Source: Caprimulgus europaeus (lineage: Eukaryota > Chordata > Aves > Caprimulgiformes > Caprimulgidae). From it: a stretch of DNA of 64,000 nt. The notes beneath the pieces are model-generated. The model had not been told where the DNA came from. It did not search any database and saw nothing but the letters and a program-made list of their open reading frames with translations. The DNA lies in contig OU015525.1 in NCBI GenBank assembly GCA_907165065.1, positions 50,105,537 through 50,169,536 of the forward strand. Reading direction: 5' to 3'. A program made the position numbers and the translations under genes. Positions 62,801-64,000 of this stretch are shown here, piece after piece (the first letter of the stretch is position 1; every line of letters begins with the position of its first letter).

Positions 62801-63934
62801 CCTCTGCTCTGTTACTTCATAGAGGGTGAAAAAAACACTTTTTCTAGTTATTAGGTATGGTTTATACCTAATGGCCAAGGCAGGTAGCCATACAATTACT
62901 TCTTTTTGTAATGAGACACTTCTGCATCATTTCAATGCATTAATTTATCTGGAGACTGCTAATAAACACATAGAAAATCTGAAAAGTAAGACTCCTTTCC
63001 TCTTTTGCCCTTTTTTGTGTGGTTAGAGAAAATATTTTAGAGCATCTGTTTCCCAAATCACAAGCCAACCGGTCCAGTTGTAAAAATCTACTCTGTTATG
63101 CATCATCCCCTGGAATCACAGCTACAGAAACTTAAAGCATAATATGATCAAATACAATTCCTATGAATAAAACTGTTGCTTTTCTTAGAATGGTTACTCC
63201 AAGAAAACAAAGCCTAAATGTTCATGCTCTAGTTTTCTTCTGGACCCTATACAACAGGAATGTTCAGAAGATGCTTTCAGAGATTTTTCCTGCTTCTTGA
63301 ACAGCACTCTTACTGCAGAGACCCACAGAGAGGACCAGATAATATTGCAGTGTCATGAAAAGGCATTTCCAGAGGAATTTACATCCTCACACTTGTAACG
63401 GACCCCAGAATTTATTAGTTTACAGATCACCACTTCCTGCTGTTGCTTCTGGAACTCTTAGTCTTTTCATCATGCCATCATATTCTTGAAATGTGTAAGA
63501 AAACGGATGCTCTGCACGCCTGCTTGTTTTGATGAGTGCATGAATCCTGAAGATCCAACCCAACCCATCCATCATTTTTGGCCTGCTCACAGTGAAACAG
63601 GCTTGTTGTTCAATCAAATGTTACCTGTACTAGATATCAGGACAGCAGGTCTACCTCGGAGAGCCCAGCTACCTCGAAAGTAACACAATGGAACTGATAT
63701 TCCTGCCCTGCTGACATTCTGGTCCCCAGGGTCCACTGAACTACATGGAGTTACTTCTGATCTGTATGAACAAAAAATGAGGGATGCCTCTTGCTTTGAC
63801 TTGAGGCTATTTGTTACGCAAAACCGGAATGACACTTTTTCTAGCAATAGTGCCACAGCAGGGTATCTCACACAAGAATTTAGTTCTGAGAAACACAGAT
63901 TTAGATAGCAGTAAGTATTCATTGGTTAAAATAC
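56850..63934. other. Unique non-coding DNA
   Basis: No gene, RNA or transposon end was recognised. Overlapping open frames at 57424-58202 on both strands have no family features. Confidence 0.5.
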
Positions 63935-63965
<31 letters not shown>

Positions 63966-63971
63966 CTGATT
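63935..63971. repeat. (GATT)n tetranucleotide microsatellite
   Basis: About nine GATT units run from 63935, with one GACT variant near the right end, close to the window edge. Confidence 0.92.
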
Positions 63972-64000
63972 AATTAAAAAATTATTTGAGAGCAGCTCTG

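Overview
The window looks like ordinary non-coding nuclear DNA from a bird. The main evidence is four CR1 retroposon 3' ends, three of which carry the characteristic ATTCTATG-type tail. There are also two class II (ERVK/alpharetrovirus-like) LTR elements of the kind common in avian genomes. One is primed by a tRNA-Trp-type site and has an avian-leukosis-like Env transmembrane region; the other is primed by a tRNA-Lys-type site. I found no intact host protein-coding gene, rRNA or CRISPR array, and nothing bacterial. Most of the 64 kb therefore reads as intergenic or intronic sequence. The many short open frames are not supported by any domain I recognise.

Layout. Positions 1-7370: unique AT-rich DNA, with one possible small non-coding exon near 7120-7200. 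Positions 7371-13829: a complete-ended provirus on the minus strand (LTR 13416-13823, PBS, gag-start remnant, GC-rich segment, AT-rich segment, broken pol, AT-rich segment, 52-base T run, broken env, polypurine tract, LTR 7377-7784). It is flanked by the 6-bp target duplication ATGCTG. Positions 13830-19480: unique DNA. Positions 19484-19573: a (CT)n/T74 tract. Positions 19959-20140: a CR1 end. Positions 20165-20345: a CpG-rich block with a near-perfect 51-bp palindrome and two CTCF-like motifs. Positions 20346-34808: unique DNA. Positions 34814-36144: a second, older, internally deleted minus-strand LTR element containing a 48-bp tandem repeat. Positions 36150-64000: mostly unique DNA with CR1 pieces at 42418-42955, 44368-44534 and 56628-56849, plus simple repeats.

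The most interesting object is the first provirus. Its two 408-bp LTRs look identical by eye and its termini, PBS, polypurine tract and target duplication are all intact, so the insertion should be recent. Its gag, pol and env are nevertheless heavily broken, and much of the interior is not recognisably retroviral. It therefore looks like a defective element copied recently by proteins supplied in trans. A CpG-rich segment sits where gag should be and may be captured host DNA. All calls come from reading the sequence; no database search was run.
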